DNA of 64,000 nt from Oceanobacillus arenosus (GTDB lineage Bacteria; Bacillota; Bacilli; Bacillales; Amphibacillaceae): NCBI RefSeq assembly GCF_003369575.1, contig NZ_PIOC01000014.1:1-64000 (forward strand), written 5' to 3'. A model generated the notes under the pieces. The model had not been told where the DNA came from and did not search any database. It saw only the letters and a program-made list of their open reading frames with translations. A program made the translations under genes and the position numbers. Below are positions 1 to 10,814 of the stretch, piece by piece; position 1 is the first letter of the stretch; every line of letters begins with the position of its first letter.

Positions 1-80
1 GCCAATGATACATATCCAAAATTCCCCTGTAAATACTCAGTGACAATCTTCATTTTAAATTCTTCACTATATTTGGCCAT
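1..80 (-). CDS. IS3-family transposase OrfA, N-terminal fragment (runs off the window)
   Basis: The minus strand reads from ATG at position 80 off the left edge. Its 26 visible residues begin MAKYSEEFKMKIVTEYLQG, which is the usual opening of IS3-family (IS150-like) OrfA proteins, whose N-terminus is a helix-turn-helix binding the element's ends. A GGGGGTG ribosome binding site lies 5-6 bases upstream. Only the first part is visible, so whether the element is intact cannot be judged. Confidence 0.75.
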   Translation of the reverse strand, partial: MAKYSEEFKMKIVTEYLQGNFGYVSL

Positions 81-131
81 AAAAACACCCCCAAAAGTTA
101 GATTTTCTACTCTAACTTTCGGGGGTCGGTA
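1..131 (-). mobile_element. Edge of an IS3-family insertion sequence with a terminal hairpin
   Basis: Between the transposase start and the flanking DNA is a hairpin with 15-base arms at 88-102 and 111-125 (CCCCCAAAAGTTAGA against TCTAACTTTCGGGGG, one mismatch). It is followed by GGTACC. The outer GGTACCGACCCCCGAAAG sequence, read on the minus strand, resembles IS3 terminal repeats of the TGTACNGACCCCC type. The exact end and any target duplication cannot be set because the other end lies outside the window. Confidence 0.5.
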
Positions 132-180
132 CCTTGGCTGTAAGACCCCCACTTAATCAAGGAGAAACAAACTATCAACT

Positions 181-2334
181 CTACTCTACCTGTGATCCAC
201 CAATATTCACAAAAGAATTCGAATGTTCACTCCACGTTCCTTTCCTTGACTTTTGCAAAACGATTAATTCAAGTGGTTCGATGAACGTATATTCACCGAT
301 TACTGTACGCTCTTTGTTACTCTTTTGAAAGTCATTTGTAATTGAGACCTTCCAGTTTCCAGGTGACGGTAATTGGAGTGGCTGTTGTACTCTTGACGGA
401 TTAACATAGATAGAGAAATCCTCATCATCACCAAGCAAGGTGAAACCGAAAACAGGACTTGGTGTTTCTAAAATATAGAGTCTCCTGTTTATTTCCTCTT
501 TAGAAGTCATCCGAAAGACATTGTATTTTTTCCTTAAGGCAATCAGGGATTTGACGAATTCAACCGAATCATTTTCTAATGAGCGCTTCTGCCAATCGAG
601 TTGATTAATTGAATCGCCAGAAATATAACTATTTTCTATCCCAAATTTACTTCTAAACCATTCTTGCCCTGCGTGAATAAATGGTACACCTTGGCTTAAT
701 AATGTAATACCTGTAGCGAGTTGATGCATCTTCTTTCGATCCATTTCACTTGTATCTTTATTGGTTATCGCTAGTCGATCCCATAATGTATGATTATCAT
801 GACATTCCACATAATTGACCGTTTGTGTTACCTCAGATACGAAGGTTGATCCAGAAACAAGGGCAGGCAGTCTTTCGATAAATCGCCCTTTCCCATTAAC
901 ATATCCTGTATCACCTGTTTGGAATAGGTTACCTTTTAAAGAATCGCGAAAGAAGTCATTGAAAAAGCGTGTGCCCTTAAGTTGGGCAGAATTTCTGCTC
1001 GTTGCTTTCCTATCCGATTCAAGTGCGGTTGAAAGCTCCCATCCTTCACCTAAAAGCATGATTGGTAAGGGTTCTTCCTTACAACGTTCCTCGATTTGCC
1101 GCATCGTTTCGATATCGATTGCACCCATTAAGTCAAAGCGAAACCCATCTACGCGGTATTCCCTCAGCCAGAAGTCAATGGAATCCAGGATGAACGCACG
1201 TGCCATTCCACGCTCTGTTGCGATATCATTGCCGACACCTGTTCCATTGCTAAGAATTCCGTTTTCGTGATAGCGGAAGTAATATCCAGGAACGATTTTT
1301 TCAAACGGAGACTCTTCCATAACAAAGACATGGTTAAAGACAACATCAAGAATGACAGAAATCCCCTCACGGTGGAAGGCACCAATCATTGCCTTGCATT
1401 CATTAATTCTTGCAAAGGGATTTTCCGGAACAACGGAATAACTACCCTCTGGTACTTGAAAATAGAGTGGGTCATATCCCCAATTATAATCTAGCGTTGG
1501 ATTAAGCTCATCGACACGCGCATAATCATTAACCGGCAGCAATTGGACATGGGTACATCCTAATTCCTTAATATAGGATAGGGCTGTTGAGTAGCCATCC
1601 TGTGTTGCTGTCCCGATTTCAGCCAAACCTAGAAACTTCCCATTATTTGTTACGTTACTTGTTGGATGTATCGTTGCATCCCGAACATGTAATTCATAAA
1701 TAATCGCATCTTGTAGGTTAGCATGTTTTGGTCTAAATGGATTGCTCTCGTCGACTTGCTTAAGTTTGGAAAAATCGACGATGACCCCTTTTTCACTATT
1801 CGGTAGGATTGCTTTTGCATAGGGATCATTAACGAGAATCGTCTTTCCATTTACATTCACCGCATATTCATAGGTAGCACCATGCCAGTTACCGGAAATC
1901 GTTGCATTCCATACGCCACGATCATGACGTTTTAATGAAAAAGATTGCTCCCCTAATATAACATTTACCTGGATGGCGGTAGGAGCCCAGACCGAGAAAC
2001 TTGTTGCTGATTCCTTACACTGTGCACCAAGCACTGCGTCAACAGCGGAATATTGATTATCAAACCATCTTGTACGTACGATTGCACCAGCAAATACAGG
2101 GATATTCTGCTCTCCCCACTGGAGGATGAGCGGCTCTCCGATCGGAAGGTCCTCGTAGAAGTGGATTATGATCGTTGTTTCATTTATTTGGTTTTCAATA
2201 TAGGTTTGAAAATACTTCTCCTTATTTTCCCAATAAATTATCGGCTCCACATTGAAATCTGGCTTTGAAGAACGATCGTTAAAGATGACGGTCAGTTTCC
2301 GGACATCATCAATCCAAGCAATAGTGGTATTCAC
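181..2334 (-). CDS. pulA: Type I pullulanase (glycogen/alpha-glucan debranching enzyme)
   Basis: This 717-residue GH13 enzyme hydrolyses alpha-1,6 branch points in pullulan, limit dextrin and glycogen. It carries the type I pullulanase signature YNWGYDP at about 283-289. GH13 regions are visible: DVVFNH (about 330), GFRFDLMG with the nucleophile Asp401, GEGW with the acid/base Glu430, and ECHDNH (about 510). A CBM48-like domain precedes the barrel at about 105-190. There is no signal peptide, so it is cytoplasmic, like B. subtilis AmyX. Translation starts at GTG 2334 behind AAAGGAG. It is divergent from glgB, so debranching is placed beside glycogen synthesis and phosphorolysis. Confidence 0.93.
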   Translation of the reverse strand: MNTTIAWIDDVRKLTVIFNDRSSKPDFNVEPIIYWENKEKYFQTYIENQINETTIIIHFYEDLPIGEPLILQWGEQNIPVFAGAIVRTRWFDNQYSAVDAVLGAQCKESATSFSVWAPTAIQVNVILGEQSFSLKRHDRGVWNATISGNWHGATYEYAVNVNGKTILVNDPYAKAILPNSEKGVIVDFSKLKQVDESNPFRPKHANLQDAIIYELHVRDATIHPTSNVTNNGKFLGLAEIGTATQDGYSTALSYIKELGCTHVQLLPVNDYARVDELNPTLDYNWGYDPLYFQVPEGSYSVVPENPFARINECKAMIGAFHREGISVILDVVFNHVFVMEESPFEKIVPGYYFRYHENGILSNGTGVGNDIATERGMARAFILDSIDFWLREYRVDGFRFDLMGAIDIETMRQIEERCKEEPLPIMLLGEGWELSTALESDRKATSRNSAQLKGTRFFNDFFRDSLKGNLFQTGDTGYVNGKGRFIERLPALVSGSTFVSEVTQTVNYVECHDNHTLWDRLAITNKDTSEMDRKKMHQLATGITLLSQGVPFIHAGQEWFRSKFGIENSYISGDSINQLDWQKRSLENDSVEFVKSLIALRKKYNVFRMTSKEEINRRLYILETPSPVFGFTLLGDDEDFSIYVNPSRVQQPLQLPSPGNWKVSITNDFQKSNKERTVIGEYTFIEPLELIVLQKSRKGTWSEHSNSFVNIGGSQVE

Positions 2335-2587
2335 GGAAGCAACTCCTTTATCAAACTTACCAGTTTATTATATGTTTCCTATTCCAGAAAAGGAATTAAA
2401 TTTAAGTATCCATTAACAAAGAATAACCATTTGCGGGCGTTTGTAAACATAATTTAATAGATAATGATAGGATTCGCTAAAAACCGACAATATCCCTATT
2501 GATAACAAAGTTTCTGTCGAACGAATCTTCTGACAAGTGGGTTGATGTAGTAAATAAATCAAACTATAATTAATAATAATTATAAAA

Positions 2588-2615
2588 TTGACATTTTGCA
2601 TTATATTCATTAAAT
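2588..2615 (+). promoter_or_regulatory. Candidate sigma-A promoter of the glg operon
   Basis: A perfect TTGACA at 2588-2593 is followed after 16 bases by TTAAAT (2610-2615), a weak -10. This lies about 30 bases before the glgB start in the divergent pulA-glgB intergenic region. The poor -10 would fit a promoter needing activation or another sigma factor, so this is only a candidate. Confidence 0.35.
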
Positions 2616-2644
2616 GCAGCCGCGTTCATATGAGGGGGAGCATA

Positions 2645-4573
2645 TTGTACTACAACATTTCAGAGCAAGATATTTATCTATTTCATCAAGGTACAAATTA
2701 TCGTAGTCACAAAATATTAGGTTGCCACCAAATTGAATGGGATGGTGCCCAGGGCTTTCGATTTGCTGTTTGGGCACCCAATGCAGACCGTGTGCTTGTT
2801 GTTGGAGATTTTAATCACTGGGATGGGGATCAGCACAGCCTAGAGAGAATTACGAATGAGGGTCTATGGGTAGGATTTTTCAAAGATATCCCAGCAGGTT
2901 CTGCGTATAAATATAAAATAATTTCTTCTAATGAACAGCTACCACTAAAGGCAGATCCTTACGCTACCGAATCGGAGTTGCGTCCAGCAACGGCATCATT
3001 AGCAACCGCCAATTCTACGTATGAATGGCAAGATGAGCAATGGCAAGTTGACAGGAAAGTGTACAACCCACATCAATCACCGATCTCTATTTACGAAGTA
3101 CACTTAGGCTCGTGGAAGACGAAAGAATTGGGAGAATATTTTACGTACCGGGAACTTGCAGATGAATTGATTCCATATGTGAAGTCACTTGGATTTACCC
3201 ATATCGAACTGCTGCCACTTTCAGAACATCCTTTTGATCTATCATGGGGCTATCAAACGACGGGTTACTTTTCCGTTACATCCCGATATGGGACGCCAGA
3301 TGAGTTTAAGTATTTCGTTGATCAATGTCATCAACAACATATCGGTGTCATTATGGACTGGGTTCCGGGGCACTTTTGTAAAGATGATTTTGCACTGAGA
3401 AGGTTTGATGGGCGGCCGCTGTATGAATATGCCGATCCTAAGAAGGCTGAGAAAAAGGCATGGGGAACATTAACCTTTGACTTTGGGCGCCCTGAAGTAC
3501 AGAGCTTCTTAATATCCAACGCACTTTTTTGGCTTGAAGAATACCGAATTGATGGCATCAGGGTCGATGCTGTTGCAAGTATGTTGCATTTGAACTTTGA
3601 TCGTCCAGATGGTGAGGAGAAAATCTATAACACATTTGGTGGAGAAGAGAATCTTGAAGCATATGCTTTTATTCGTAAATTAAATGAAGTTGTCTTTTCT
3701 TTTAAACCAAGCACGTTGATGATGGCTGAAGATAGTTCTGATCTCCCTCTTGTGACTGCCCCGACTTATTCAGGCGGCCTTGGTTTTAACTTTAAGTGGA
3801 ATATGGGTTGGATGAATGACATGTTGAAATACATGAAGAAAGAACCGGTCCACCGTAAGTGGCATCACAACTTACTTACATTCTCTTTTATGTATACTCA
3901 TTCAGAAAACTTCCTATTACCATTATCACATGATGAGGTAGTTCATGGGAAGAAATCCTTATTGGATAAGATGCCTGGTGACCAGTGGCAACAGTTTGCC
4001 AATTTACGATTACTGTATGGATATATGATGGCGCACCCGGGTAAAAAGCTATTATTTATGGGGGGTGAACTCGGCCAATATGCAGAATGGAAGGATAAAG
4101 AACAATTAGACTGGCATCTATTAAACTATCCATTACATCACGGAATCTATACGTATGTAGGAGCCTTAAATCAGTTCTATCAGGATCATCCGCAATTATT
4201 CGAGTTTGATCATGACCATAGAGGTTTCGAATGGGTTGATCCGCATAATATTGATCAAAGTATCGTTGCATTTAGGAGAAAAGGCGAACAAACAGACGAT
4301 GATCTTATCATCATATGTAATTTTACACCTGTAACTTATTATGACTATAAAGTTGGTGTTCCAGTTCCAGGGAAATATAAGGAGATCTTTAACTCTGACC
4401 GTGCTGCATTCGGTGGATCAGGGGTGACTAGTGACGCAGACCATTTCAGCTTTCCAGAGAAATGGCATGGATTGCCACAACACATCAAGATTAAAGTACC
4501 ACCACTTGCTATTGCTGTTTTTCATCAAGACAATTCAATTTTGGAGGAGGATATAGATTGGAAGAAATTATAG
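2645..4573 (+). CDS. glgB: 1,4-alpha-glucan branching enzyme
   Basis: GlgB transfers alpha-1,4 glucan segments to alpha-1,6 positions to create glycogen branches. I place the start at TTG 2645, giving 642 residues (normal for Bacillus GlgB). A GAGGGGG ribosome binding site lies 6 bases before it, and an upstream in-frame extension would overlap the promoter. Visible features are an N-terminal CBM48 module ([20 protein letters not shown]) and the GH13 barrel with IRVDAV (nucleophile Asp, about 308), MMAEDSS (Glu, about 362) and [10 protein letters not shown] (about 427-436). It is the first gene of glgBCDAP and its end overlaps glgC by 16 bases. Confidence 0.95.
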   Translation: MYYNISEQDIYLFHQGTNYRSHKILGCHQIEWDGAQGFRFAVWAPNADRVLVVGDFNHWDGDQHSLERITNEGLWVGFFKDIPAGSAYKYKIISSNEQLPLKADPYATESELRPATASLATANSTYEWQDEQWQVDRKVYNPHQSPISIYEVHLGSWKTKELGEYFTYRELADELIPYVKSLGFTHIELLPLSEHPFDLSWGYQTTGYFSVTSRYGTPDEFKYFVDQCHQQHIGVIMDWVPGHFCKDDFALRRFDGRPLYEYADPKKAEKKAWGTLTFDFGRPEVQSFLISNALFWLEEYRIDGIRVDAVASMLHLNFDRPDGEEKIYNTFGGEENLEAYAFIRKLNEVVFSFKPSTLMMAEDSSDLPLVTAPTYSGGLGFNFKWNMGWMNDMLKYMKKEPVHRKWHHNLLTFSFMYTHSENFLLPLSHDEVVHGKKSLLDKMPGDQWQQFANLRLLYGYMMAHPGKKLLFMGGELGQYAEWKDKEQLDWHLLNYPLHHGIYTYVGALNQFYQDHPQLFEFDHDHRGFEWVDPHNIDQSIVAFRRKGEQTDDDLIIICNFTPVTYYDYKVGVPVPGKYKEIFNSDRAAFGGSGVTSDADHFSFPEKWHGLPQHIKIKVPPLAIAVFHQDNSILEEDIDWKKL

Positions 4574-5712
4574 GGATGTTATTAGCTGGAGGAGAAGGAA
4601 AAAGATTAGGTGCATTAACTCGTAATATTGCAAAACCTGCTGTGCCATTTGGTGGAAAATATCGGATTATCGATTTTACATTGAGTAATTGCACGAATTC
4701 TGACATTCAAACGTTAGGGGTATTAACGCAATATTCTCCACTCGAACTGAATCGTCATATTGGTGATGGGAAGCCATGGGATATGGATAGCGGCGCTGGC
4801 GGTGTGTCTGTACTTTCACCGTATACTGCCAAGAATGGTGGGGACTGGTATTCTGGAACTGCGGATGCAATTTATCAGAATATCCATTTCATCAATCAAT
4901 ATAATCCAGAATATGTCCTCGTTATTTCTGGGGATCACATCTACCAAATGGATTATCAAAAGCTGCTTGCACAGCATAAAGCTACTAAGGCGGATGCAAC
5001 GATATCTGTAATCGAAGTTCCTTGGGAGGAAGCATCGCGATTTGGCATTCTGAATACAACGGAAAGCTTGCGTATCTATGAATTTGATGAAAAGCCTGCA
5101 AATCCGAAAAGTAATCTAGCATCGATGGGGATCTATATCTTTACATGGGAAACTTTAAAGGCGTATTTAATAAAAGACGCACAGAAGAAATCCTCTAGTC
5201 ATGATTTTGGAAAGGATATTATTCCTGCGATGTTAGACAATGACCTTCGTCTCTATGCATATCAATTCGATGGGTATTGGAAGGATGTAGGGACGATCCA
5301 AAGCTATTGGGAAGCCAATATGGATCTGTTGGATGAAGATTGGGGACAGGCATTAAATAATAAGAACTGGAAGATGTATACAAATGATTCTAATTTCCCA
5401 CCACAATATATAGGAAAAGGCGGAGTAGTTCATCATTCGCTTGTTAATTCTGGATGTTTTATTTACGGGACGATTGAAAGCTCAGTGATATTCAAAAATG
5501 TAGTCGTGGAGCGTGGGAGTATGATTAATCAATCTATCCTGCATCCTGGAGTAAAAATTGGGAAGAACGTAACATTAGAACGTGTAATTGTCATGGAAAA
5601 TACGGAAATACCTGAGGGCACAAGTATCCGAATCAGTGAAAATGAAGAACCTCTCGTAATCAATCAAGAAATTTTATCAGGCATGCTGACGTTATCAGGG
5701 GAGGAAATTTAA
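4558..5712 (+). CDS. glgC: Glucose-1-phosphate adenylyltransferase, catalytic subunit
   Basis: GlgC makes ADP-glucose from glucose-1-phosphate and ATP, the committed step of bacterial glycogen synthesis. The 384-residue protein has the nucleotidyltransferase loop [11 protein letters not shown] near residue 8, the [14 protein letters not shown] motif, [11 protein letters not shown], and a C-terminal left-handed beta-helix with hexapeptide-like repeats. The start is TTG 4558 behind GGAGGAGG, inside the end of glgB, indicating translational coupling. It shares one base with glgD. In B. subtilis GlgC and GlgD form a heteromeric enzyme. Confidence 0.95.
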   Translation: MEEIIGMLLAGGEGKRLGALTRNIAKPAVPFGGKYRIIDFTLSNCTNSDIQTLGVLTQYSPLELNRHIGDGKPWDMDSGAGGVSVLSPYTAKNGGDWYSGTADAIYQNIHFINQYNPEYVLVISGDHIYQMDYQKLLAQHKATKADATISVIEVPWEEASRFGILNTTESLRIYEFDEKPANPKSNLASMGIYIFTWETLKAYLIKDAQKKSSSHDFGKDIIPAMLDNDLRLYAYQFDGYWKDVGTIQSYWEANMDLLDEDWGQALNNKNWKMYTNDSNFPPQYIGKGGVVHHSLVNSGCFIYGTIESSVIFKNVVVERGSMINQSILHPGVKIGKNVTLERVIVMENTEIPEGTSIRISENEEPLVINQEILSGMLTLSGEEI

Positions 5713-6818
5713 TGGATACAATGATGGGTTTAATTAACTTGGAACACGAGCATCATATTTTTAATGAGTTAACATATTTTCGCAACGGTTCCTCCATCCC
5801 GTTTGCAGGAAGATACCGCATGATTGATTTTGCACTTTCGAACATGGTCAATTCCGGTATACAGGAGGTTGCAATCTTTGCACGTTCAAAATTCCGCTCC
5901 TTGCTTGATCATCTTGGAACAGGTGAAAACTGGAATTTAGATCGAAGAAATGGTGGATTATACATCCTCCCACCTGATTGGAATGACCCAACGGATTTGT
6001 CGAGAGGGGACCTGCAATTCTTTCATAATAATCGCGACTATTTTCGTCGTGGTAAATCCTCCTATGTATTAATTAGCGGTAGTCAGTTCATCTCTAATAC
6101 CGATTATCATGATGCCTTCAAATTCCATCTTGATCGTAAGGCAGATGTGACACTAATCTCAACAAAAGTTGAAGACTTACAGCCGGAACATAATTCGTAT
6201 TTCCGGATTGAAGCGGATGATATTGGTTGGGTGCAAAATATCACAAATGATCGCAAGAATCCTACTCTATTTACAGGAGTTTATATTATTAACAAGGATC
6301 TGCTGATGGATATTGTGGATGATTGTATTGCATATAATAATAATCACTTCTTTGTTCATGGAATTAAAGACCGACTGGCAGATTTAAAAATACAAACCTA
6401 TCGCCATCGTGGATATAGTGCGTTTGTGAACACGATTGAAAGCTATTATCGCCAGAATATGAAACTATTGGCAGAGGAAAACTATCGAGAGTTATTTTAT
6501 CAGCCAACATTCGTACGCACGAAGATTTCAACAAGTCCTCCAGTAAAATATCGCAAAGATTCGGTTGTCAAAAATTCAATTCTAGCAAATGGATGTATCG
6601 TTGCTGGGGAGGTAGAAGACAGTGTTTTATTTAGAGGAGTTTCTGTGAAAAAGGGGACGACGATTAAAAATTCCATCATCATGCAGCGTTGTACGATTGA
6701 TGAAGGGGTATATTTGGAAAATGTGATTTTGGATAAGGATGTTCATGTGACAGAAGGGCAACGGATTATTGGCTCGAAGGATAAGCCATATGTTGTTGCG
6801 AAAAGACAAACGGTTTAA
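5712..6818 (+). CDS. glgD: GlgD, regulatory/non-catalytic ADP-glucose pyrophosphorylase subunit
   Basis: The 368-residue protein is a paralogue of GlgC. It keeps PFAGRYRMIDFALSNMVNSG and the C-terminal beta-helix but lacks the GGxGxRL nucleotide loop at its N-terminus. The catalytic GDH-type motif is replaced by SGSQFISNTDY. These losses are typical of GlgD, which in Bacillus supports GlgC activity. The ATG overlaps the glgC stop (TAATG), so the two are probably made in fixed ratio. Confidence 0.93.
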   Translation: MDTMMGLINLEHEHHIFNELTYFRNGSSIPFAGRYRMIDFALSNMVNSGIQEVAIFARSKFRSLLDHLGTGENWNLDRRNGGLYILPPDWNDPTDLSRGDLQFFHNNRDYFRRGKSSYVLISGSQFISNTDYHDAFKFHLDRKADVTLISTKVEDLQPEHNSYFRIEADDIGWVQNITNDRKNPTLFTGVYIINKDLLMDIVDDCIAYNNNHFFVHGIKDRLADLKIQTYRHRGYSAFVNTIESYYRQNMKLLAEENYRELFYQPTFVRTKISTSPPVKYRKDSVVKNSILANGCIVAGEVEDSVLFRGVSVKKGTTIKNSIIMQRCTIDEGVYLENVILDKDVHVTEGQRIIGSKDKPYVVAKRQTV

Positions 6819-6848
6819 TCGTTAATCCGAAGAAAGGGGAGATATTAA

Positions 6849-8279
6849 ATGGAAAACGTATTATTTGTAGCATCAGAATGTGTACCTTTTATCAAAACAG
6901 GGGGACTTGCAGATGTTATCGGCTCTCTGCCACAGGCGCTGAAACAGAATGAACAAATAGAACCACGTGTCATTTTGCCACTTTACGATGAAATAGCAGA
7001 CGATTGGAAAGACAAAATGGAATATCTCACCTCCTTCGATGTTAAGCTAGGTTGGCGTATCCAGGAAGTAAGCATCTATACGATAACACATGATCAGATA
7101 ATCTATTATTTTATTGCCAATGACTATTATTTCACGCGGAAGGGTATCTATGGTTATTATGATGATGGGGAGCGGTTTGTTTTCTTTAGCCAAGCGGTGA
7201 TTGATGCGTTAGCATATCTTGATTTCGAACCAGATATTCTCCATGCACATGATTGGCAAGCAGGCATGGCGGTTGCGCTTGCGAATATTCTTAAGCCTAT
7301 TGAAGGTATGAAAACTGTTTTCACAATCCATAATATTAAATATCAAGGTATCATGCCAATTGATACCTTTGCGAACTTTTTCAATCTGGAACGAGAGCAT
7401 ATCGGTGGTATGGAATGGGACGGAATGTTGAATTGCTTAAAAAGCGCTTTGTTCCATGCAGATAAAATAACAACGGTAAGCCCGACATATGCGGAGGAAA
7501 TAAAATATCCGTACTATGGGGAAGGATTAGAACCGATGCTGCTCGAACGTGAGCAGGATTTAATAGGGATTCTTAACGGAATTGATACGAGGGAATATAA
7601 TCCATTAACAGACCCGAATCTTAGTGTGAATTATCGCTCTGCCAGGTCGAAGAAAATTGAAAATCGTATTGTCCTTCAAGAGAAGCTTGGGCTACCAATC
7701 GAAGGCAATATGCCACTATACATCATTGTAACAAGACTTGTAGAACAAAAAGGTCTACATCTTGTGCAAACGATATTAGAAGAGTTTATTCAAGAGGATG
7801 TTCAGTTCATTTTACTAGGTACAGGTGAGCCTGAGTTTGAACATTATTTCTCGAATCTAGCCTATCGCTATCCGGATAAAGTGGCGGCCCTGATCACATT
7901 TGATGAGGGGCTAGCAAGACAATTATATGCGAGCGCAGATTTCTTCGTGATGCCGTCCAAATTTGAACCATGTGGTTTAGCGCAACTTATTGCCTTACAG
8001 TATAAAACCGTACCGATTGTTCGGGAAACAGGTGGTCTAAAGGATACGGTCATCCCATATAACGAGCTGACTGGTGAAGGAAATGGATTTAGTTTTGCAA
8101 ACTATAATGCACATGAATTATTACGTGTATTACGTTACTCTTTAGCAATTTATCATTATCAAACAGAGTGGCAGCAGTTACTGCGCAATGTGAATAAGAG
8201 CCAGTTCAGTTGGAAGGATTCAGCTCATGAATATAGTAATCTGTATGAACAATTAGTCCCTACACCAATCTATCGATAG
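6849..8279 (+). CDS. glgA: Glycogen synthase (ADP-glucose)
   Basis: This GT5 retaining glycosyltransferase extends alpha-1,4 glucan from ADP-glucose. The 476-residue protein has the N-terminal KTGGLADV glucan/nucleotide motif (about 15-22) and the C-terminal EPCGLAQLIALQY plus TGGLKDTV motifs that bind the nucleotide sugar. An AAAGGGGAG site precedes the ATG. It lies 30 bases after glgD and 5 bases of non-coding sequence before the glgP ORF. Confidence 0.95.
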   Translation: MENVLFVASECVPFIKTGGLADVIGSLPQALKQNEQIEPRVILPLYDEIADDWKDKMEYLTSFDVKLGWRIQEVSIYTITHDQIIYYFIANDYYFTRKGIYGYYDDGERFVFFSQAVIDALAYLDFEPDILHAHDWQAGMAVALANILKPIEGMKTVFTIHNIKYQGIMPIDTFANFFNLEREHIGGMEWDGMLNCLKSALFHADKITTVSPTYAEEIKYPYYGEGLEPMLLEREQDLIGILNGIDTREYNPLTDPNLSVNYRSARSKKIENRIVLQEKLGLPIEGNMPLYIIVTRLVEQKGLHLVQTILEEFIQEDVQFILLGTGEPEFEHYFSNLAYRYPDKVAALITFDEGLARQLYASADFFVMPSKFEPCGLAQLIALQYKTVPIVRETGGLKDTVIPYNELTGEGNGFSFANYNAHELLRVLRYSLAIYHYQTEWQQLLRNVNKSQFSWKDSAHEYSNLYEQLVPTPIYR

Positions 8280-8293
8280 GAGAGATGATTTCT

Positions 8294-10732
8294 TTGGTAC
8301 AGTTAACGGCAAGCGATCTAAAGGAACAAATAATACACAAGCTAATGATCGATAGAGGGATTGAAGTATCTGACGCTACCGGTAAGGATGTTTATTATGC
8401 CCTAACGTCTGTTGTCAATGAGAAAATAAAGCCACAATGGTTTCAGACAGAAGAGAAATATAAAAGGGAGAATAATAAACAAGTATATTATTTGTCGATG
8501 GAATTCCTAATTGGAAGATTACTTGAAAGCAATCTTCTAAATAACGGAATGTTTGCTGTTGCCAATGAGGTGTTGGTAGATTTAGGATTCAACCCTGCGG
8601 AAATTTATGCAGTGGAGCATGATGCTGGTTTAGGAAACGGTGGTTTGGGCCGTTTAGCAGCTTGTTTCTTAGATTCGCTTGCATCGTTAAACTATCCTGG
8701 TCATGGATACGGAATTCGCTATCGTTACGGACTATTTGAACAGCGTATTATCCATGGAAATCAAGTAGAGCTGCCAGATTATTGGTTGAAGGATCCATAT
8801 CCATGGGAAACGAGAAATGAGGAAGAAGCGGTTGTTATTCAGTTTCATGGTGATGTACATATGTTCAAACGGAATGATGGTACATTAGAATTTAAATATG
8901 AGAATACAGATAATGTAATGGCTGTCCCATATGATATTCCTATCCTTGGATATGAAAATGAGGTCGTAAATACATTACGGTTATGGAGCGCAGAAGCTGT
9001 TTTCCAAGATAATGGGAAGTTGATTGGCGAGCATAAGGAATTTTATCGTGACCTTGATCATCAGCATTCAATAGAGCAAATTTCCGGATACCTATATCCT
9101 GATGACTCTAGTCTAGAGGGAAGGGAATTACGCTTAAAACAGCAATACTTTCTCGTTTCTTCAAGTATCCAGAATATCATTAAATACTATAAGAAAAATA
9201 ATCGAAAATCATTGAGTCACTTGCCTGAAAAGGTGGTAGTTCAAATTAATGATACCCATCCAAGTCTGGCAATTCCAGAATTGATGCGGATTTTAATGGA
9301 TGAGGAGCGGTTTAGCTGGGATGCAGCATGGGAGGTTACAACAAGTGTATTCGCCTATACAAATCACACAACCTTGAGCGAGGCATTGGAGACATGGCCA
9401 AAAGACATGATTCAAAATTTATTGCCTCGTATTTACATGATAATCAATGAAATTAATGAGCGGTTCTGTAAAGATGTTTGGCTGAATCATGAAGAATTAC
9501 AGGATAGAATTCATGAGATTGCCATTATCGCTGATGATCGTGTACATATGGCTAGACTTGCTATTGTTGGCAGTTTTAGCATAAACGGGGTTGCACGCAT
9601 TCATACAGAAATTCTCAAGAAGCAGGAAATGAAGACTTTCTATACACTTTTTCCTGAGCGCTTCAATAATAAGACAAATGGTATTACCCACCGTCGTTGG
9701 TTGCTCCAAGCAAATCCCGAGCTAGCAAATTTAATTACCGATGTCATTGGTCCACAATGGATTAAACGACCAAAACAGTTAATCAGCTTGTTAAAGTATT
9801 CTAATGATAAAGGATTACTAGAGAAATTTGATCAAGTGAAGCATGAGAATAAGAATGCACTTGCGAATTATATTTATCAGCAGACAGGAATTTTAATTGA
9901 TAATCAGTCGATTTTCGATGTCCAAATTAAACGACTCCATGAATACAAACGCCAGCTACTCAATATATTTCATGTAATTTATTTGTATAACGAGTTAAAG
10001 GAGAACCCGAATCAGGATTTAACTCCAAGAACGTTTATATTCGGTGCGAAAGCTGCGCCAAGTTATCATATGGCAAAGGAAGTAATTAAACTCATTAATA
10101 CGGTTGCTTCCATCGTGAATTATGACAAAGATATTCAAGGGAAATTAAAAGTTATTTTTCTGGAAAATTATAATGTTAGTCTTGCAGAAAAGATTATTCC
10201 AGCAGCAGATATTAGTGAACAAATCTCAACTGCTAGTAAAGAGGCTTCTGGTACGGGAAATATGAAGATGATGATGAACGGTGCATTGACCCTTGGTACA
10301 CTTGATGGTGCAAACATCGAAATCAATGACTTAGTCGGAAATCAAAATATGTTTATCTTTGGATTAACATCGGATCAAGTATTGGATTATTATCAAAATG
10401 GTGGATATAATGCCCAAGATATTTATAACACAGATGACCGGATTAGAAGAATATTGGACCAACTAAATCAAGGCGAATTTGGTATCCATGATATGGAGTT
10501 TAAAGACATTTACTATAATATTCTCTATCATAATGATCCTTACTTTGTACTGAAAGATTTTGAGCCTTATTTGGAAGCACATGAGCTTGCAGAACGTGCA
10601 TATCGCGATCGGACAACATGGTTGAATATGAGTGTAACGAATATTGCTTATTCCGGTAAATTCTCGAGTGATCAGACGATACAGGAATATGCAACAGATA
10701 TTTGGAAGATTAAGCGTAGCCAGGGTCTTTAA
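8294..10732 (+). CDS. glgP: Glycogen phosphorylase
   Basis: GlgP releases glucose-1-phosphate from glycogen ends using phosphate and pyridoxal phosphate. About 812 residues are seen, the usual GT35 length. The pyridoxal-binding Lys lies in EASGTGNMKMMMNGA, and glucan contacts lie around LIGRLLESNLLNNG and GLGNGGLGRLAACFLDS. I choose TTG 8294: AGGAGAG ends too close to ATG 8285 (2-base spacing) but sits 11 bases before the TTG. If ATG 8285 is used, three residues are added. It is the last gene of the operon, followed by a terminator. Confidence 0.93.
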   Translation: MVQLTASDLKEQIIHKLMIDRGIEVSDATGKDVYYALTSVVNEKIKPQWFQTEEKYKRENNKQVYYLSMEFLIGRLLESNLLNNGMFAVANEVLVDLGFNPAEIYAVEHDAGLGNGGLGRLAACFLDSLASLNYPGHGYGIRYRYGLFEQRIIHGNQVELPDYWLKDPYPWETRNEEEAVVIQFHGDVHMFKRNDGTLEFKYENTDNVMAVPYDIPILGYENEVVNTLRLWSAEAVFQDNGKLIGEHKEFYRDLDHQHSIEQISGYLYPDDSSLEGRELRLKQQYFLVSSSIQNIIKYYKKNNRKSLSHLPEKVVVQINDTHPSLAIPELMRILMDEERFSWDAAWEVTTSVFAYTNHTTLSEALETWPKDMIQNLLPRIYMIINEINERFCKDVWLNHEELQDRIHEIAIIADDRVHMARLAIVGSFSINGVARIHTEILKKQEMKTFYTLFPERFNNKTNGITHRRWLLQANPELANLITDVIGPQWIKRPKQLISLLKYSNDKGLLEKFDQVKHENKNALANYIYQQTGILIDNQSIFDVQIKRLHEYKRQLLNIFHVIYLYNELKENPNQDLTPRTFIFGAKAAPSYHMAKEVIKLINTVASIVNYDKDIQGKLKVIFLENYNVSLAEKIIPAADISEQISTASKEASGTGNMKMMMNGALTLGTLDGANIEINDLVGNQNMFIFGLTSDQVLDYYQNGGYNAQDIYNTDDRIRRILDQLNQGEFGIHDMEFKDIYYNILYHNDPYFVLKDFEPYLEAHELAERAYRDRTTWLNMSVTNIAYSGKFSSDQTIQEYATDIWKIKRSQGL

Positions 10733-10771
10733 GCTTCTTAAAATCGGTAAAATATGTATAGGATTCTAGGC

Positions 10772-10814
10772 AAGACCATTCCCGAATTGAAATAGTGGGA
10801 GTGGTCTTTTTCGG
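10772..10814 (+). terminator. Terminator of the glg operon
   Basis: AAGACCATTCCC pairs with GGGAGTGGTCTT (one G-T pair) around a loop of about a dozen bases and is followed by a T run. It lies 40 bases after the glgP stop. Confidence 0.85.

Noticed and set aside
134-328. 64-codon plus-strand ORF at the left edge
   Set aside because: It is antisense to the pullulanase C-terminus and starts in IS flanking sequence.
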